Positions 20,401 to 28,739 of a DNA stretch of 64,000 bases are shown in pieces. Location of the stretch: contig NC_089822.1 of assembly GCF_035046505.1 (NCBI RefSeq), positions 263,883,024-263,947,023 of the forward strand, read 5' to 3'. The translations under genes and the position numbers were made by a program. The notes under the pieces are model-generated. The model saw nothing but the letters and a program-made list of their open reading frames with translations. It had not been told where the DNA came from and searched no databases. The first letter of the stretch is position 1, and each line of letters begins with the position of its first letter. The DNA is from Tiliqua scincoides. Taxonomy: Eukaryota > Chordata > Lepidosauria > Squamata > Scincidae.

Positions 20401-23130
20401 GTATCTCACAGTGGCCCACCAGATGCCTCTGGGAGCACACAAGACAACAAGAGACCTGCATCCTGGTGCCCTCCCTTGCATCTGGCATTCTGACATAGCC
20501 CATTTCTAAAATCAGGAGGTTGCATGGTACTCATGGTGTTTTGAACAGACAACAGACAAAAACCACTTGTAGAAGGATGCCCTGGCAGCCTTTTAGACTG
20601 CTGGACCTGCCTAGAAGCTTCTGAGGGGCTAGAGGTGTCTAAAATCAAGGAAAAATAGACAATAAATAAACAAACAAATAGGGGAGGGGAACAGGGTATT
20701 CACTGTAGCGAGTCACTATCTCTCAGCCTAACCTGCCTCATGGGGCAGTTGTGAGGAGAAGACAGGGGGAAGAACCCTGCACACCCCATGATCTGAGAGT
20801 TCACAAAGATTTCTTCCTGAAAAATTCAAGCTTATCTGTAGACATTATACGACTTTATGGACGACTGCTCTGACTAAAGGTGTAGTAAAGGTGCTTCATA
20901 AGAGGAGGGGCAGTGGCTCAGAAGGGCAGCAGCTGCCTTGCATGAAGATAGTTCCAAGTTTGAGCCTGGGGATCTCAAGCAGAGCTGGCTCATCCATGAG
21001 GCCCACTGAGATGTCTGCCTCAGGTAGAAGTCTGGCAGGGGATGTGCACCACCGGCTGCTCACTTACCTTCGCTGCTCCTCCTTCCATTCTCTGGATTGC
21101 AAAAGGAAAAAGGGACTGGGATGGAAGAGAAAGTGTGGAGGAGAGCAAGTGGTGGGCTAGAGTATCAAGATATAGCAAGAGGGTCACCTCTACACTTTCT
21201 CTTCTGATCCATCCCTTTCCCAGTTCAGGGAGGAGCAGAACCTGGCATATCACCAAAGAAAGGGAGAGAGTATTTGGGAAACGACCTCAAGCACCAGAAG
21301 GTCTTGGGCTGGTCCTGATTGGAGGTAGCTGAACTGGGAGAGCTCCTGCCATCTGGAGTAGAAAAAACTGGTCAGGTGGGATCCACAATCTGATTTGGTG
21401 TATGACAGATTCATAGTTTGATATACACAGAGGAAATGGACAGCTATAAGCCACAGGACCAGGCCCTTGATAAGAACATAAGAACAGCCCCACTGGATCA
21501 GGCCATAGGCCCATCTAGTCCAGCTTCCTGTATCTCACAGCGGCCCACCAAATGCCCCAGGGAGCACACCAGATAACAAGAGACCTCATCCTGGTGCCCT
21601 CCCTTGCATCTGGCATTCTGACATAGCCCATTTCTAAAATCAGGAGGTTGCATGTACACAGCATGGCTTGTAACCTGTAATAGATTTTTCCTCCAAAAAC
21701 TTGTCCAATCCCCTTTTAAAGGCGTCCAGGCCAGATGCCATCACCACATGGAGAGGAGCTGCAGGGAGCCAAGGCAATTTAGGAAATGTAGAGAAATTTC
21801 GCAGAGAAGTCTCGCAGACTTCTGGATCACTGGAAGACCAGCAAAAGGAAAGTTGTACTCCTTGTCAGTTTATGGCTTGGAAATATTTTCTATCACGTTG
21901 TTTCCTCTCTCAGCAGGTCTGAGAACAGAAATCAAGATGGAGAATTCTCATCAAGTTGGGTCTGGGTCACTGCAAATTCCCCAAGGGCATGTTTCCATGT
22001 TGACTGAAATTCCAGAGCAAAGGTGTGAGTCCAAAAGGCGGCAGGGAGAGGACAAATGCCACAGTCCTCCAGAAGTTCTGGCATCTTCTGTTAGTGAAAG
22101 TACAGCACATGCTGGGACAGAAGACCCCTTGTCTTCCAAGGACGGGAGAAAAGACCAGTACAAATTGGGACTTGTTAAGATAGATGCAGAAGAGAATCTT
22201 TATGAATGTTCTGTGTGTGGGGAAAACTTCCAGCAAGAGTGTTACCTTGATGAACATCGGAGGACGCACACAGGTGGAGAAACATATGAATGGTCTACAT
22301 GTGAGAAACCCTTCTCTCAGAGAGAAATTTGGGCTAGTGATCAGCGTAGCCCCCTGGAAGAGAAACCATATGAATGCCCTGAGTGTGGAAAAAGATTCAG
22401 CTATAGAGCAACATTAATGAGACACCGGAGAATCCATACCGAAGAGAAACCTCATAAATGTTCTCACTGTGGTAAAAGCTTCAGTCAGAGAACAAACTTA
22501 GTGAGTCATTTGAGGATCCATACAGGAGAGAGACCATATCAGTGTTCCCAGTGTGGGAAGGGCTTCAGGTGGCAATTACATTTGAAAAGACACCAGAAAA
22601 TCCACACAGGGGAGAAACCGCACAAGTGCCCCGAGTGCGGGAAAAGTTTCTCTCGGAGAGATACGTTGATCAATCATCGGAGGACTCACACGGGGGAGAA
22701 GCCTTATGAATGCCCCGAGTGTGGGAGGAACTTCAATCATCCCTGTAACTTGATTGAACACCAAAAAACCCATACAGGAGAGAAGCCCCACGAATGCCCC
22801 GAGTGTGGGAAAAACTTTTCTCGGAGAGACACCTTGATTAAACATCAAAGGACTCACACAGGGGAGAAACCTTATGAGTGCCCCGAGTGTGGGAAAAGTT
22901 TCAATCATCCGTGTAGGTTGATTGACCATCAGAAAATCCACACAGGGGAGAAACCATATGAGTGCCCTGAGTGTGGGAAAAACTTCTCTCGGAGAGATAC
23001 GCTGATCAAACACCAGCGAACCCATGCAGAGGAAAAGCCTTATGAATGCCCTGAGTGCGGAAAAACTTTCCTGCAGAAAAAGGCATTCATCAGACATCAG
23101 AGAATTCATTTAGGACATACATCTTGTTAA
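10008..23130 (+). CDS. SCAN / degenerate KRAB / C2H2 zinc-finger protein (six coding exons)
   Basis: Six coding exons join without a break: 10008-10730, 13137-13257, 14550-14575, 14825-14951, 16326-16403 and 21917-23130. They total 2289 bases, that is 762 residues plus stop, and all phases match. Residues 80-140 are a capsid-like segment, 145-235 a SCAN dimerisation domain, about 290-358 a KRAB A+B-sized module, and 453-760 eleven C2H2 fingers. The family is nuclear, and members bind DNA through the fingers and dimerise through SCAN. KRAB-A here lacks the usual motif residues, so recruitment of the TRIM28 co-repressor is doubtful (inference). Finger 2 lacks its first cysteine and both histidines; the other ten look intact. 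The start is the first ATG after a 5' acceptor at 9913, in good context (A at -3). At least one upstream non-coding exon is expected. No one-to-one ortholog can be named. Confidence 0.88.
10933..11198. mobile_element. hAT MITE in intron 1 of the SCAN gene
   Basis: Ends cagtggttctcaaactg and gtttgagagccactg. A perfect 8-base target duplication gcttagaa lies at 10925-10932 and 11199-11206, with central TA. Confidence 0.85.
11233..12279. mobile_element. hAT MITE interrupted by a LINE
   Basis: Ends caggggtgtcactcat and tttgtcacccctg. A perfect 8-base duplication tcctagat flanks it (11225-11232 and 12280-12287). Without the nested LINE the element is about 285 bases. Confidence 0.8.
11358..12109 (+). 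mobile_element. 5'-truncated LINE (ORF2 C-terminus with zinc-knuckle)
   Basis: Translations give [20 protein letters not shown], then [16 protein letters not shown], and a terminal cysteine-histidine motif [21 protein letters not shown] shared by a LINE group widespread in fish and invertebrates; I do not assign the clade. Several frame changes and an internal deletion near 11510 show it is dead. An 11-base duplication attttctttca flanks it (11347-11357 and 12110-12120). Its last 33 bases equal the tail of the 5S SINEs. Confidence 0.8.
12656..12835 (+). mobile_element. CR1 LINE 3' fragment in intron 1
   Basis: ggaactccttgccac, then gtgtgcaccctggggcatct, gccactgtgaggtacaggaa and atgatccagcaggatctgtg follow the CR1 3' end in order, with internal deletion. 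Confidence 0.65.
13137..13257 (+). CDS. SCAN gene exon 2: linker (residues 242-282)
   Basis: The acceptor is tttgtttattacag and the donor g|gtaaag. The exon is 121 bases, phase 0 in and 1 out. It encodes [10 protein letters not shown] to [15 protein letters not shown], the acidic linker exon typical of reptile SCAN zinc-finger genes after the SCAN exon. Confidence 0.85.
13286..13400. mobile_element. hAT MITE start in intron 2
   Basis: caggggtcggcaacctttt is a typical hAT left end. The right boundary was not found, so the end given is approximate. Confidence 0.4.
14000..14195 (-). mobile_element. tRNA-derived SINE in intron 2
   Basis: In reverse complement it has the order of the copy at 23981-24222: tggatttgaa B-box relic, catggcttagtgggg, ctggcccaagatcgcccag, caaccctgtgaggtag and agctcagggtggtgtacatg. 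Confidence 0.6.
14412..14461. repeat. (TTTC)n microsatellite
   Basis: About twelve perfect TTTC units, about 90 bases before exon 3 of the SCAN gene. Confidence 0.95.
14550..14575 (+). CDS. SCAN gene exon 3: 26-base micro-exon
   Basis: Read in phase 1 it supplies E-MAAVGQTE and leaves phase 0 for the KRAB-A exon. The donor is gag|gtatgt; the acceptor ggggcaag has a weak pyrimidine tract. Using the earlier ag at 14541-14542 would put a stop in frame. A short exon of this kind before KRAB-A is usual in SCAN-KRAB genes. Confidence 0.65.
14825..14951 (+). CDS. SCAN gene exon 4: degenerate KRAB-A box
   Basis: The exon is exactly 127 bases, phase 0 to 1, the classic KRAB-A exon size. The acceptor is ttgcttatttcag and the donor gg|gtaagg. 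It reads [12 protein letters not shown], then [15 protein letters not shown], then SCGNVGSLG. The family consensus has [16 protein letters not shown] and ALYxEVMLENY. The EVAV and EEW core and the MLE triplet are replaced here, while the flanks PVS, GQR and NV-SLG are kept. Confidence 0.8.
15178..15342. mobile_element. MITE of the GGGC-CAATCCTA family in intron 4
   Basis: Ends gggcacaatcctaacc and ggttaggattgcaccc are flanked by TGA on both sides. Confidence 0.6.
15345..15655. mobile_element. MITE with CCTCTAGCTACACCACTG right end
   Basis: The right end is shared with 7956-8103 and about 63090-63125. The left portion (agcccaatcctatc) resembles another MITE end, so this may be composite. Overlapping open frames here have no domain. 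Confidence 0.45.
15762..15778. repeat. (GT)n microsatellite
   Basis: A short perfect GT run of about eight units. Confidence 0.85.
15838..16003. mobile_element. MITE of the GGGC-CAATCCTA family
   Basis: Internal arms tcctatccaactttgcag and gttagattggattggg, plus the core gaggagacctccgtg, match the other copies. The left terminus is worn. Confidence 0.5.
16326..16403 (+). CDS. SCAN gene exon 5: KRAB-B-like box
   Basis: The acceptor is ttctccttag and the donor cag|gtaagg. It is 78 bases, phase 1 to 1. It encodes [18 protein letters not shown] and MFFQDQDS, which follow the KRAB-B pattern of proline-lysine, hydrophobic, then an acidic tail. Confidence 0.8.
16440..16790. other. Intron 5 sequence without recognised feature
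   Basis: No exon or repeat identified. Confidence 0.35.
17323..17793. mobile_element. hAT MITE inside the NUMT
   Basis: Ends caggggtgtccaaact and gtttgggcacccctg. Target copies are ctttaaac (17315-17322) and ctttaagc (17794-17801). Same family as 27207-27668. Confidence 0.85.
18016..18203. mobile_element. hAT MITE inside the NUMT
   Basis: Ends cagtggtttccaacc and tttgggaaccattg. Target copies tcctaaca (18008-18015) and tcctaact (18204-18211). Confidence 0.8.
18376..18472. mobile_element. MITE with GGGCTGCAATCCTAACC termini inside the NUMT
   Basis: It sits between the tRNA-Leu and tRNA-Ser relics. The left end gggctgcaatcctaacc pairs with ggttaggcttgtgccc. Confidence 0.65.
19466..19700. mobile_element. 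Tc1/mariner-type MITE
   Basis: Termini cagggtgaccccaaaaaaac and gttttttttttgggtcactctg are inverted repeats of about 25 bases. TA flanks both ends (19464-19465 and 19701-19702). Length 235 bases, no transposase. Confidence 0.75.
19970..20036 (-). mobile_element. Short CR1/L3-like 3' end
   Basis: catagaatcctagaatatta, gagttggaaggcatc, then gtcatctagtccaccccctgc is the usual reverse-complement CR1 terminus. Confidence 0.5.
20041..20340 (-). other. Unassigned block with an open minus-strand frame
   Basis: A 94-codon minus-strand frame (20318-20034) includes [14 protein letters not shown] and [16 protein letters not shown]. Base composition is more even than in the flanks. I do not recognise the protein, and it does not match the next mitochondrial segment expected if the NUMT continued. 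It sits between two CR1 ends. Confidence 0.3.
20341..20536 (-). mobile_element. CR1 LINE 3' fragment in intron 5
   Basis: aagaacataagatgagcccc, ctggatcaggcc, then gtgccctcccttgcatctgg; same young subfamily as 21472-21747. Confidence 0.8.
20640..21470. other. Intron 5 sequence without recognised gene
   Basis: Short open frames on both strands overlap but carry no domain. An arm near 21100-21220 is partly repeated in inverse form (actttctcttc and gaagagaaagtgtgg), as is a similar pair at 28930-29010. Confidence 0.35.
21472..21747 (-). mobile_element. CR1 LINE 3' fragment just upstream of the finger exon
   Basis: It runs from aagaacataagaacagcccc to ggcgtccaggccagatgcc in reverse CR1 orientation. 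It ends 169 bases before exon 6 of the SCAN gene, and the exon 6 reading frame stays open into it (back to 21652). Confidence 0.8.
21917..23130 (+). CDS. SCAN gene exon 6: linker and eleven C2H2 fingers
   Basis: The acceptor is a NAGNAG site (cagcag, 21911-21916); both choices keep frame and differ by one alanine. Residues 358-452 are a linker and 453-760 the finger array with TGEKPYEC-type linkers, ending in TAA at 23128-23130. Finger 2 ([11 protein letters not shown]) has lost one zinc-binding cysteine and both histidines. Fingers 6, 8 and 10 share the helix SRRDTLI and fingers 7 and 9 share NHPC-LI, so the distal array is an alternating duplicate. Confidence 0.92.
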
Positions 23131-23200
23131 GACTTTTTGATCGTGTCAAATTCTACAGGACAAGGAAGCCATTTTAGTAACAGATGCAATTTCCTTAGAT

Positions 23201-23418
23201 CAGTGATTTTCAATCTTTTTTGTCTTGTGGCACACTGGCAAGTTGCCAAAGCACACCATCGGTTTTTTGACAATTGACAAGGCACGCCATGCTGTTGGTG
23301 TGGGGCTCACATCCCCCATGGCTCTACTAATAAATGACCCTCCCCCAAATCTTGTAGCACACCTGCAGACCATTCACGGCACACCAGTGTTCCACGGCAC
23401 ACTGGTTGAAAATGGTCG
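23201..23418. mobile_element. hAT MITE in the 3' UTR region of the SCAN gene
   Basis: Ends cagtgattttcaatc and ggttgaaaatggtcg. Target copies ccttagat (23193-23200) and ccttggat (23419-23426). Confidence 0.75.
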
Positions 23419-23438
23419 CCTTGGATGCTGAAGGACTC

Positions 23439-23530
23439 TGTCTGCAATCCTATCCACCCTTACCTGGTAGTAAGCCGCATTGACTATAATGGGACTTACT
23501 TCTGAGTAGACATGCATAGGATTGGGCTGT
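23439..23530. mobile_element. MITE with CTGCAATCCTATCC termini
   Basis: ctgcaatcctatccaccctt and gcataggattgggctg are inverted ends. Same family as 7862-7953. Confidence 0.6.
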
Positions 23531-23590
23531 TAGATAGGAAAAGAACATTAATTAATATGGAATTATAAGGTATTTAAAAGTGCTCTGCTG

Positions 23591-23596
23591 AATAAA
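23591..23596 (+). terminator. Candidate polyadenylation signal AATAAA of the SCAN gene
   Basis: It is the first canonical hexamer after the stop codon, about 460 bases downstream. A MITE-bearing 3' UTR would result. Not proven without transcript ends. Confidence 0.4.
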
Positions 23597-23980
23597 ATTA
23601 TTTTTAGACTTTTTCTTTCTCTAGGTTTAGAAATTTATTTTCTCTCAACTTTTGTTTTCCTTTTATTTCCTTTTGTATTTTAAGGACAGCAAGAATTACA
23701 AACTGAAATTCTTATCTTTGAACATCACAGGACAAAATCCCTTTAAGAGGGCAGCAGTGCAGGAGAATGTAGACCTGAATGTAGACATGAGGAAAAAAAT
23801 CTTTTAAAATTCTACTTGAAGGGGAAACATCTTGCCCCAGGCCTTACCAAATCACATGCCATTTTGATATGAATTAATGAGAAACTTCCTATGAATATAA
23901 TATATAAAGACCTAGAAAGGACGCATTCTACAAAAAATGATTTAGAATTATGTAGATTAACAATTGAAGGTGTGTAACAT

Positions 23981-24222
23981 GAGAGCCAGGATGGTACAAT
24001 GATTCTGGAACTGGCCTTAGACCCAGAAGATCCAGGTTCAAATCCCTGCTTAGTCATGAAGATTCATGGGTGATCTCAGGCCAGTCACTATCCCTCTGCC
24101 TCGCCTACCTCAAGGACAAAAGGATTTAGAAGGGAAGGAACCATGTGACCACCTTGAGCACTTAGGAGGGTGGTATAAAAATGTGTAAAATAAATACAAA
24201 TAAATATATAACATCTGGATCA
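23981..24222 (+). mobile_element. tRNA-derived SINE
   Basis: It begins gagagccaggatggtac, has a pol III B box (ggttcaaatcc), then gccagtcactatccctctgc, ccttgagcac, aggagggtggtataaa and an AAATA-rich tail. Confidence 0.7.
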
Positions 24223-24475
24223 TGGATCCAGGCTTTCTATGATGATTTGATTTTTTTTAAAGCACTGTGGCTGCTTAGTGATTCTAATAGCAAGAGAATT
24301 TAAGCAGCAATGCCTACTAATTTAAATATGTCGTAATTACAGGTTCAACCTTTTAATATAGTGATTTTTTATGTACAGATTAGATTCAACACTGATGGCC
24401 ACTGCAGATAAAAAGGACCCGGCTGAGCCCTAGAGAAGGGGAAAAGTACTGCTTTTCTAGAGAGTTAGGGCCCAA

Positions 24476-24620
24476 TCCTACGCAGTTTGTGCAGGCTCAC
24501 CCCTGGTGCACACTTTTGCAAATGTGCCGCCGTTGGCTGCCTGTTTGCGCTCAGGGTGCCGCGACAGCCATTTTTGGCGCTGAAGCAGCCCTGCACACTG
24601 GGCAGCTCAGGATTGGGCTA
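24476..24620. mobile_element. MITE with GCCCAATCCTA termini
   Basis: agggcccaatcctacgcag at the left and ctcaggattgggct at the right. The core is unrelated to the other GGGC MITEs. Confidence 0.45.
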
Positions 24621-24627
24621 TCAGACT

Positions 24628-24790
24628 ATTAGAACTGCTGTTTTGCAGCTCACTCAGAGAAAAGTGAACCCCTCCCCTCCTCCCTCCCTGCTCACTGAAC
24701 AATGGAATGCAGAAGTGATTAATCACCAGCCACAAGAGAGAGAGGGTGACTTTTCTCAGAGCGAGCTGCAAAATAGCAGTTCTGATTGAA
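24628..24790. repeat. Palindromic MITE-like inverted repeat
   Basis: agaactgctgttttgcagct followed by cactcagagaaaagt is matched by an inverse arm near 24748-24787 (acttttctcagagcgagctg, then caaaatagcagttct). Arms are about 40 bases. Confidence 0.6.
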
Positions 24791-25269
24791 TGCCTGACTC
24801 ATGTTTTGTTTTAACTGGTTTTATTTAACACTGATTTCTTTAACACGGATGATGTTATCCAGCCTTTTTGCTGAGAAAATGCAAAGCATGCACACATTTC
24901 TGGCCTGTGTCGCAGAGACCATTTGAGATTATGTGTCACTCGGGGATGTTTGATGAGTTTTTTCAATTCTTCCAGACTGGACGATGGCGGCCCTTTCCCT
25001 TTCGTGACTGTTGTGAAGTTAATGATTGTGTTCCTTTGGTCTGGATCTTTATGCAACATGTTCCTCTCTTGGGCTATCGATGCAGCCTTGTTTTGTGATG
25101 GCCTTTGGCTGTAAATAAATGAACGTAAACTGGCAGGCGACTCACTCCTTACTTCTCACAATAAATAAATAAATCACACTGCAAAATTCAGCAGATGTTT
25201 TGAAACCTAGTACAGACTCAGAGGCAATGGAATCCTATTGACCGTTTCCTTGGCTAAATATTGATTACA

Positions 25270-25625
25270 ATAGTGTTTCACAAACTGTTGGTCGGGACCA
25301 CGGGGTGGGTCGCGAGCCAGGTGGGTCTCCATTTGTTTGAATGTGTATTTTATTTTTAATATATTAGACAATGCTACCATGATATGTGACTGCATTGTAT
25401 ATGCAGTCCCTATGTATATGCTTTTAACCATGATAGTCAATGAGGCTTCCTCCTGGGTGAGTGTGGATAGGATTGGCGCCTTGAGATCTTTGGGAATTTT
25501 TAAAAAACACATCAGCAACTGCTTGGGGAGGATTTGGAGGGTTCTTTATTTTAAATACATTTTTAAACATATACTTATTGTAAACATTTGATTTACTTAT
25601 TTGATTTGATTTTGTTGTAAGACAA
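25270..25625. mobile_element. hAT MITE, left part
   Basis: gtttcacaaactgttggtcg, then ctaccatgatatgtgactgc. It is the same family as 50829-51193 and 29758-30159. The right end is not found. Confidence 0.5.
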
Positions 25626-25639
25626 AGAAAAGCAGCAGG

Positions 25640-26360
25640 AGGGGGTGGGAGTCGTGGTCGTCCACAAGCATCACCCAAGCACATCCACCAGCCTCTGCCT
25701 GCCAGCCTTATGCCTGGCTTCCGCACGCCCTTCCACCACCTTCTACCCACAGAGCTCCACCAATTGTTCCTTTCCTCCATCCCATGCACATGGGATGACT
25801 GGACACTGACCTCCGTCAGCTCCCAAGGACAAAGCACCACGGGCCTTGACCACATTTGCTGCCATACACACACAAAGTCGGCGATGCCGGAGCATCAAGC
25901 CAACCCCCATTCACCCACCCTCCATGATGCACACACACTCCCCGGTTTCAACCCGCAGCTATCCAGTGGCTTCTGCCAGCTGGCTTCGGTGGGCAACTTC
26001 CACCCGTTTTCATCCGCTGACATCCACCCGCTTCATCAGAACTCAGGTGATATATCCGGACTTGGCTCCCGAAAGCAGACGGCCACCGGCTTCTGTCCGC
26101 TCACGTCCACCAGCTTCCACCAGGCCAGCCAGTTGACGTCTGCCAGCTTCAGGCCGCGGATAGCCGCCTGCTTCAGGCCACCTCCTCACCCTTCCTCCTG
26201 CAAGTCACGCAAAGTGAACTTGCCTCCTCTCCCCAGCCGCTGCTCAGATATCACTCCTGCCGCCTGCTCTCCTCCATGTGGCCTCCACCTTCTGGCAGAG
26301 ACATCCCTGTGCTCCAACAGAGGTCACCTTGGCTTCATAAAGTTCATCATGTCATAGAGG
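25640..26360 (+). repeat. Degenerate C-rich quasi-repeat with a 215-codon open frame
   Basis: The motif (c/a)ccagcttc and close variants recurs irregularly every 12 to 30 bases, mostly at 25950-26180, with many pyrimidines on this strand. A frame from 25710 to 26357 stays open, but its translation is rich in S, P, H and T with no domain and no splice or CpG context. I treat it as a decayed minisatellite-like stretch rather than a gene. Confidence 0.4.
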
Positions 26361-26369
26361 CACCTGCTG

Positions 26370-26900
26370 GGAGGAGACTACCTGGCCCTCCCATCCTACC
26401 TTCTCAGCTACTCAGCCACATTGGGCTGCCAGTATTAAAGTTGCTACCAGAAGCACCAGCTTTACGTGCCAACATATCTTGATGCCTGTCTGGCACCATG
26501 AATTGTTTCTCCCAGAACCCATACACACAAAATGGACATGAGGGTAGAGTTGCCCTGAAGAAGCATGGCACTCAGTGCAGCCATGGCCAGTCCCACTCCT
26601 TGGACCATGTCTGTACACCAGTCACTTCTGGTGTGCACACATTTCATCCAGTGCTGGTTCTCACCGAAGCTCCAGCAGGATCTTGGGCGGCCCAAAGGCA
26701 AACAGGGCCTTGGGCGGCACAGCAAAGTTGCAGGAGCGCAAGGGTTGAGGGTGTGCTCCCTCATCGGCCCCCAAGTGAGGAGAGAGGCGCATGCCGGCTG
26801 GCTCTTCTGGGACTCAGTTTGGATAAGGCAGTAACATGATTGGATTGGATCCTAGCCCTTTCTCGTATAGGCTTCCAAAGATTGTCATGACCTCCAGAAA
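26370..26900. other. Non-coding stretch
   Basis: Nothing firm. The phrase cttgggcggc occurs twice at 26680-26720. Confidence 0.3.
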
Positions 26901-26901
26901 C

Positions 26902-26948
<47 letters not shown>

Positions 26949-26977
26949 TAGATAGATAGATAGATAGATAGATAGAT
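26902..26977. repeat. (GATA)n microsatellite
   Basis: About 18 GATA units with one interruption near 26948. GATA arrays are common in squamate genomes. Confidence 0.95.
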
Positions 26978-27206
26978 CCAGCAGAGGTCTGTGTTTCATT
27001 ACATTCCCTAAAGTCTGCTTTTTCAGTAACAACTGCGCTCAGCTACTCTGAACAAGATGCTGGGAGAGGAATGGATGGCTTCTGCTATTAAAATAACACC
27101 CAAGGTGGTTCTCCAGCTTTTAGCACCAGGACCCACTTCTTCTCCTGCATCATCCAGAATGGGGTCGTGCTCCAAGTAGGCTGTGAATAGGCTCATTCCT
27201 CTAAAG

Positions 27207-27668
27207 CAGGGGTGTCCAAAGTTTTTGGCAGGAGGGCCACATCGTCTCTCTGGCACTGTGTCGGGGGCCAGGGAAAGAAAGGAATTAATTTACATTTAAA
27301 ATTTGAATAAATTTACATGTTTACATAAATGAATATATTAAAGATGAACTTATATGAATGAGTGAAGGTCTTGCAATAGTTCAAGGCCTATAAAAGGCCT
27401 TGCACAAAGCAAGGCTGGCCTTTCCTTTTCTGCCGCTACTGCATCACAGACATGAAACAGCAAGCAGTGGAAGGAGCCCTCACCCTACAGCTCACAGGAG
27501 AGGTCAAACAGTTGCCCTCAGGCTGAGAGCAGTTGCGTCGGGCCAGTGTGGGCTCCAACAAATCTCTGGAGGGCCAGAGGCTCATTGGAGTCTGGGGGCT
27601 CCCTGGGGCCACATTGAGAGGCCTCGAGGGCCACAAGTGGCCCCAGGGCTGGGGTTTGGGCACCCCTG
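27207..27668. mobile_element. hAT MITE, first of a back-to-back pair
   Basis: Ends caggggtgtccaaag and gtttgggcacccctg. Perfect target duplication ctctaaag at 27199-27206 and 27669-27676. Same family as 17323-17793. Confidence 0.88.
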
Positions 27669-27676
27669 CTCTAAAG

Positions 27677-28014
27677 CAAGGATCTCCAAACCTGGGGGCT
27701 AGATGCGGCCCGCAGCGAGCCTCTATCTGGCCCATGGCCAGCCTCTGATCTCCTGAGAGCCCCTGGCCCAGTTGACCAAACACAACCAGAGTTATGCTTG
27801 TAGGGTGGGGGAATGGGGGTCCATTTAAGTTGGGCTGTGTTGGTGCCTGGAGAAATCCTGGACCTTTGAGACCATTCGATCATTCATTCATCTAAGTTCC
27901 ATCTCTAATACGAGTATATTTATTTAAATTTCATATTTAATTTTTTTTCTGGCCATCGACACTGTACTAGATATTTGATGCAGCGCTTCAGCCAAAAAGT
28001 TTTGAGACCCCTGC
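27677..28014. mobile_element. hAT MITE, second of a back-to-back pair
   Basis: It starts caaggatctccaaacc exactly after the 8-base copy that ends the previous element and ends ttttgagacccctg. Target copies ctctaaag (27669-27676) and ctgtaaag (28015-28022). It has a different internal sequence from its neighbour. Confidence 0.75.
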
Positions 28015-28022
28015 TGTAAAGT

Positions 28023-28330
28023 CTAAAGTCAAGAAAGACTTTGAGGAGCATCTAGCCAGCAACATAAAGGAGAATAACAAAAGTTTCTTCAAGTATGTTA
28101 GAAGTTGGAAAACTTCCAGAGAAGAGGTTGGTTCGCTGGATGGTGGGGGCGGGGAAGGGATTGTTGGCAACCTTCAGTCTCGAAAGACTATGGTATCGCG
28201 CTCTGAATGGTGGTTCTGGAACAGACGCTCCAGGTCCAGGTCCAGGGGGCGGGGAAAAGGGGAGATAAAAGACTTGGAGATGGAAGAGAAATTAAATGAG
28301 TTCTTTGCATATGTCTTTTTGCGCTGGGCT
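28023..28330 (+). mobile_element. CR1 LINE internal fragment split by a LINE tail
   Basis: gcaacataaaggagaataac, agtttcttcaagtatgttag, then ggggagataaaagacttgga match 53580-54110 of the large CR1. A reverse LINE tail interrupts it at about 28162-28250. Confidence 0.65.
28162..28250 (-). mobile_element. 5'-truncated LINE tail (same family as 11358-12109)
   Basis: On the minus strand it ends gcgataccatagtctttcga then gactgaaggttgcc. A 12-base duplication gggggcggggaa flanks it. Confidence 0.7.
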
Positions 28331-28404
28331 GAGACTGTTAAATAAATGACTACTACCACACAGGGAATTAGAGGGCAGGTCCTCTCCTGGATTAGGTACT
28401 GACA

Positions 28405-28558
28405 TAAGGTCAATGCAGCTCTGAGGTTAGGGAACAAACATTCCCTTACTTTGAGGCCTCCGTGAGTGACACCCAACTGCAGGATGCAGCACATGTCCCA
28501 TTGGCACCCCTATGCCAGTGCTGGAAAGCACTGACATAAGGGGTTAGGACTGCGCCCT
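28405..28558. mobile_element. MITE of the GGGC-CAATCCTA family
   Basis: The core gtgagtgacacccaactgca and the right end aggggttaggactgcgccc match the copy at 335-535 in inverse order. Confidence 0.5.
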
Positions 28559-28559
28559 T

Positions 28560-28722
28560 ATTTGATTTTGTTGTAAGGCATTGTTTAAAAATTTCATGCT
28601 TGATGATGTCACTTCCAGCCATGAAATCAATTCCGGTTAATGGTATCACTAGTGGTGGGTCCCGAGAGATTGTCATTCTAAAAATGACATGTGCTGTGCT
28701 GAAATGTTTGAGAACCACCGTT
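28560..28722. mobile_element. hAT MITE right part
   Basis: cttgatgatgtcacttccag, ggtgggtcccgagagatt and gtttgagaaccaccg match the right half of 29758-30159. Confidence 0.5.
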
Positions 28723-28739
28723 GTAGATATTCACTCATT

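Noticed and set aside
22576-23109. 177-codon minus-strand frame
   Set aside because: Antisense shadow of the finger array; finger repeats keep the reverse frame open.
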